Below are positions 63,361 through 64,000 of a stretch of DNA of 64,000 bases, one piece after another. Source of the stretch: Diorhabda sublineata (taxonomy: Eukaryota; Arthropoda; Insecta; Coleoptera; Chrysomelidae); NCBI RefSeq assembly GCF_026230105.1, contig NC_079485.1:30547572-30611571 (forward strand), written 5' to 3'. The translations under genes and the position numbers were made by a program. The notes below the pieces were generated by a model. The model saw only the letters and a program-made list of their open reading frames with translations, did not search any database and was not told the origin of the DNA. The first letter of the stretch is position 1; each line of letters begins with the position of its first letter.

Positions 63361-63854
63361 AACACACAATAAGCGAATTTGAGGTGATGGTGATATTTTA
63401 TGTCCAGTCAGGACTAAATCTTGACATGCCAACAGCTACATGTCATATATTTGATGAATGAATTTAAGAATATCAACCAACCAGATTAATGCACAATTTC
63501 CCTCAGCTATTTCCATTAGAAGAAAATTGAGAAAAAAAAGTAGCAACTGGTGTGGCATATTTACATAAATATATATTCTCTTTACAAATTTAAACACAAA
63601 CATAAAAGTTTAAGTAGGTCTTTTGATACTAAACTAAATTAACATTAAAATAGCCGAAACCGCATGACTATATCTTTTTTTCTATTCCGTGGTATCTTAA
63701 GAAATCAAAATATCTAAAATATATGAAACAACGCCCTCTAGCATTCACGTTGCTGATTGAATTGATTAAATTTTATATATTTTATATTCCCTGACAAAAA
63801 CTCTTTTAAACAATATCAAGTGATTAAAAATCGGCTAAGCAGAACCGGACTTAC

Positions 63855-63899
63855 AGGAATTTTATCATAAGAAGGTTCCCACTCTCCCTCACCTGCCAT
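63855..63899 (-). CDS. Possible first coding exon of an unidentified minus-strand gene
   Basis: On the minus strand an ATG preceded by an in-frame TAA opens MAGEGEWEPSYDKIP and ends in an excellent donor, CCT|GTAAGT, in phase 0. The exon is only 15 codons. The acceptor at 61627 is also phase 0, so a join to the unidentified segment 61369-61626 is possible but would overlap porcupine antisense. The family is not recognised. Confidence 0.3.
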
Positions 63900-64000
63900 T
63901 TAAAGAGATATTTGTTGAATAATTCGATTATAGTATATAAAGTACCACTTAATAGGGTAAATTTAAACAAAAGTCCCTTTTGTAATTCTATATTGCCAAA

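Noticed and set aside
1..64000. CRISPR arrays, bacterial operons, integrated viruses, tRNA or rRNA genes
   Set aside because: No regular spacer arrays, ribosome-binding-site-led gene clusters, viral proteins or convincing tRNA/rRNA structures were seen; all mobile DNA recognised is transposon or LINE type.

Overview
This 64-kb window is AT-rich animal nuclear DNA with intron-split genes and no prokaryotic features. The gene set points to an insect: a Shark-type SH2/ankyrin tyrosine kinase, a Dsor1-type MEK, porcupine, cyclin G, Cullin-4, RpL17 and a SEC23IP-like DDHD phospholipase. Many introns are only 50-75 bp, and there are many decayed Tc1, mariner, PIF/Harbinger and non-LTR elements. A beetle is possible, but the sequence alone does not settle the order.

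Layout, left to right. 1-1.9 kb: decayed Tc1 element and a TA/GA microsatellite. 1989-5669 (+): cyclin G. 5.7-10.8 kb: intergenic DNA with LINE and Tc1 relics. 10862-33823 (-): SEC23IP/DDHD phospholipase, 10 coding exons. Its first exon lies 16.6 kb from the second. Inside that first intron, on the opposite strand, is a complete 9-exon VWA7-like membrane protein gene (22550-33421), together with at least eight DNA transposon relics. 34579-36052 (+): MEK, divergent from the phospholipase gene. 36-38.7 kb: LINE and mariner relics. 38760-45115 (-): Cullin-4. 45.1-47.1 kb: intergenic, with one TIR element and a dispersed repeat. 47152-50338 (-): RpL17. 51069-54896 (+): Shark, divergent from RpL17. 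54.9-58.5 kb: intergenic microsatellites, a three-copy degenerate repeat and a small ORF. 58494-62730 (+): porcupine. 62.8-64 kb: LINE relic and a possible first exon of an unidentified minus-strand gene.

The genes are independent eukaryotic transcription units, not an operon. Several are signalling components: MEK in the Ras/MAPK cascade, Shark as a cytoplasmic tyrosine kinase, porcupine for Wnt acylation, Cullin-4 in ubiquitin ligation. Their proximity does not imply a shared pathway. Exon models were built by hand from splice consensus and reading-frame continuity; all listed joins keep frame.

No new biological system was found. The most notable structures are the antisense nested gene, two introns whose length is almost wholly one Tc1-family insertion, a PIF/Harbinger element with truncated halves of both its genes, and several unclassified terminal-inverted-repeat or tandem-repeat units.
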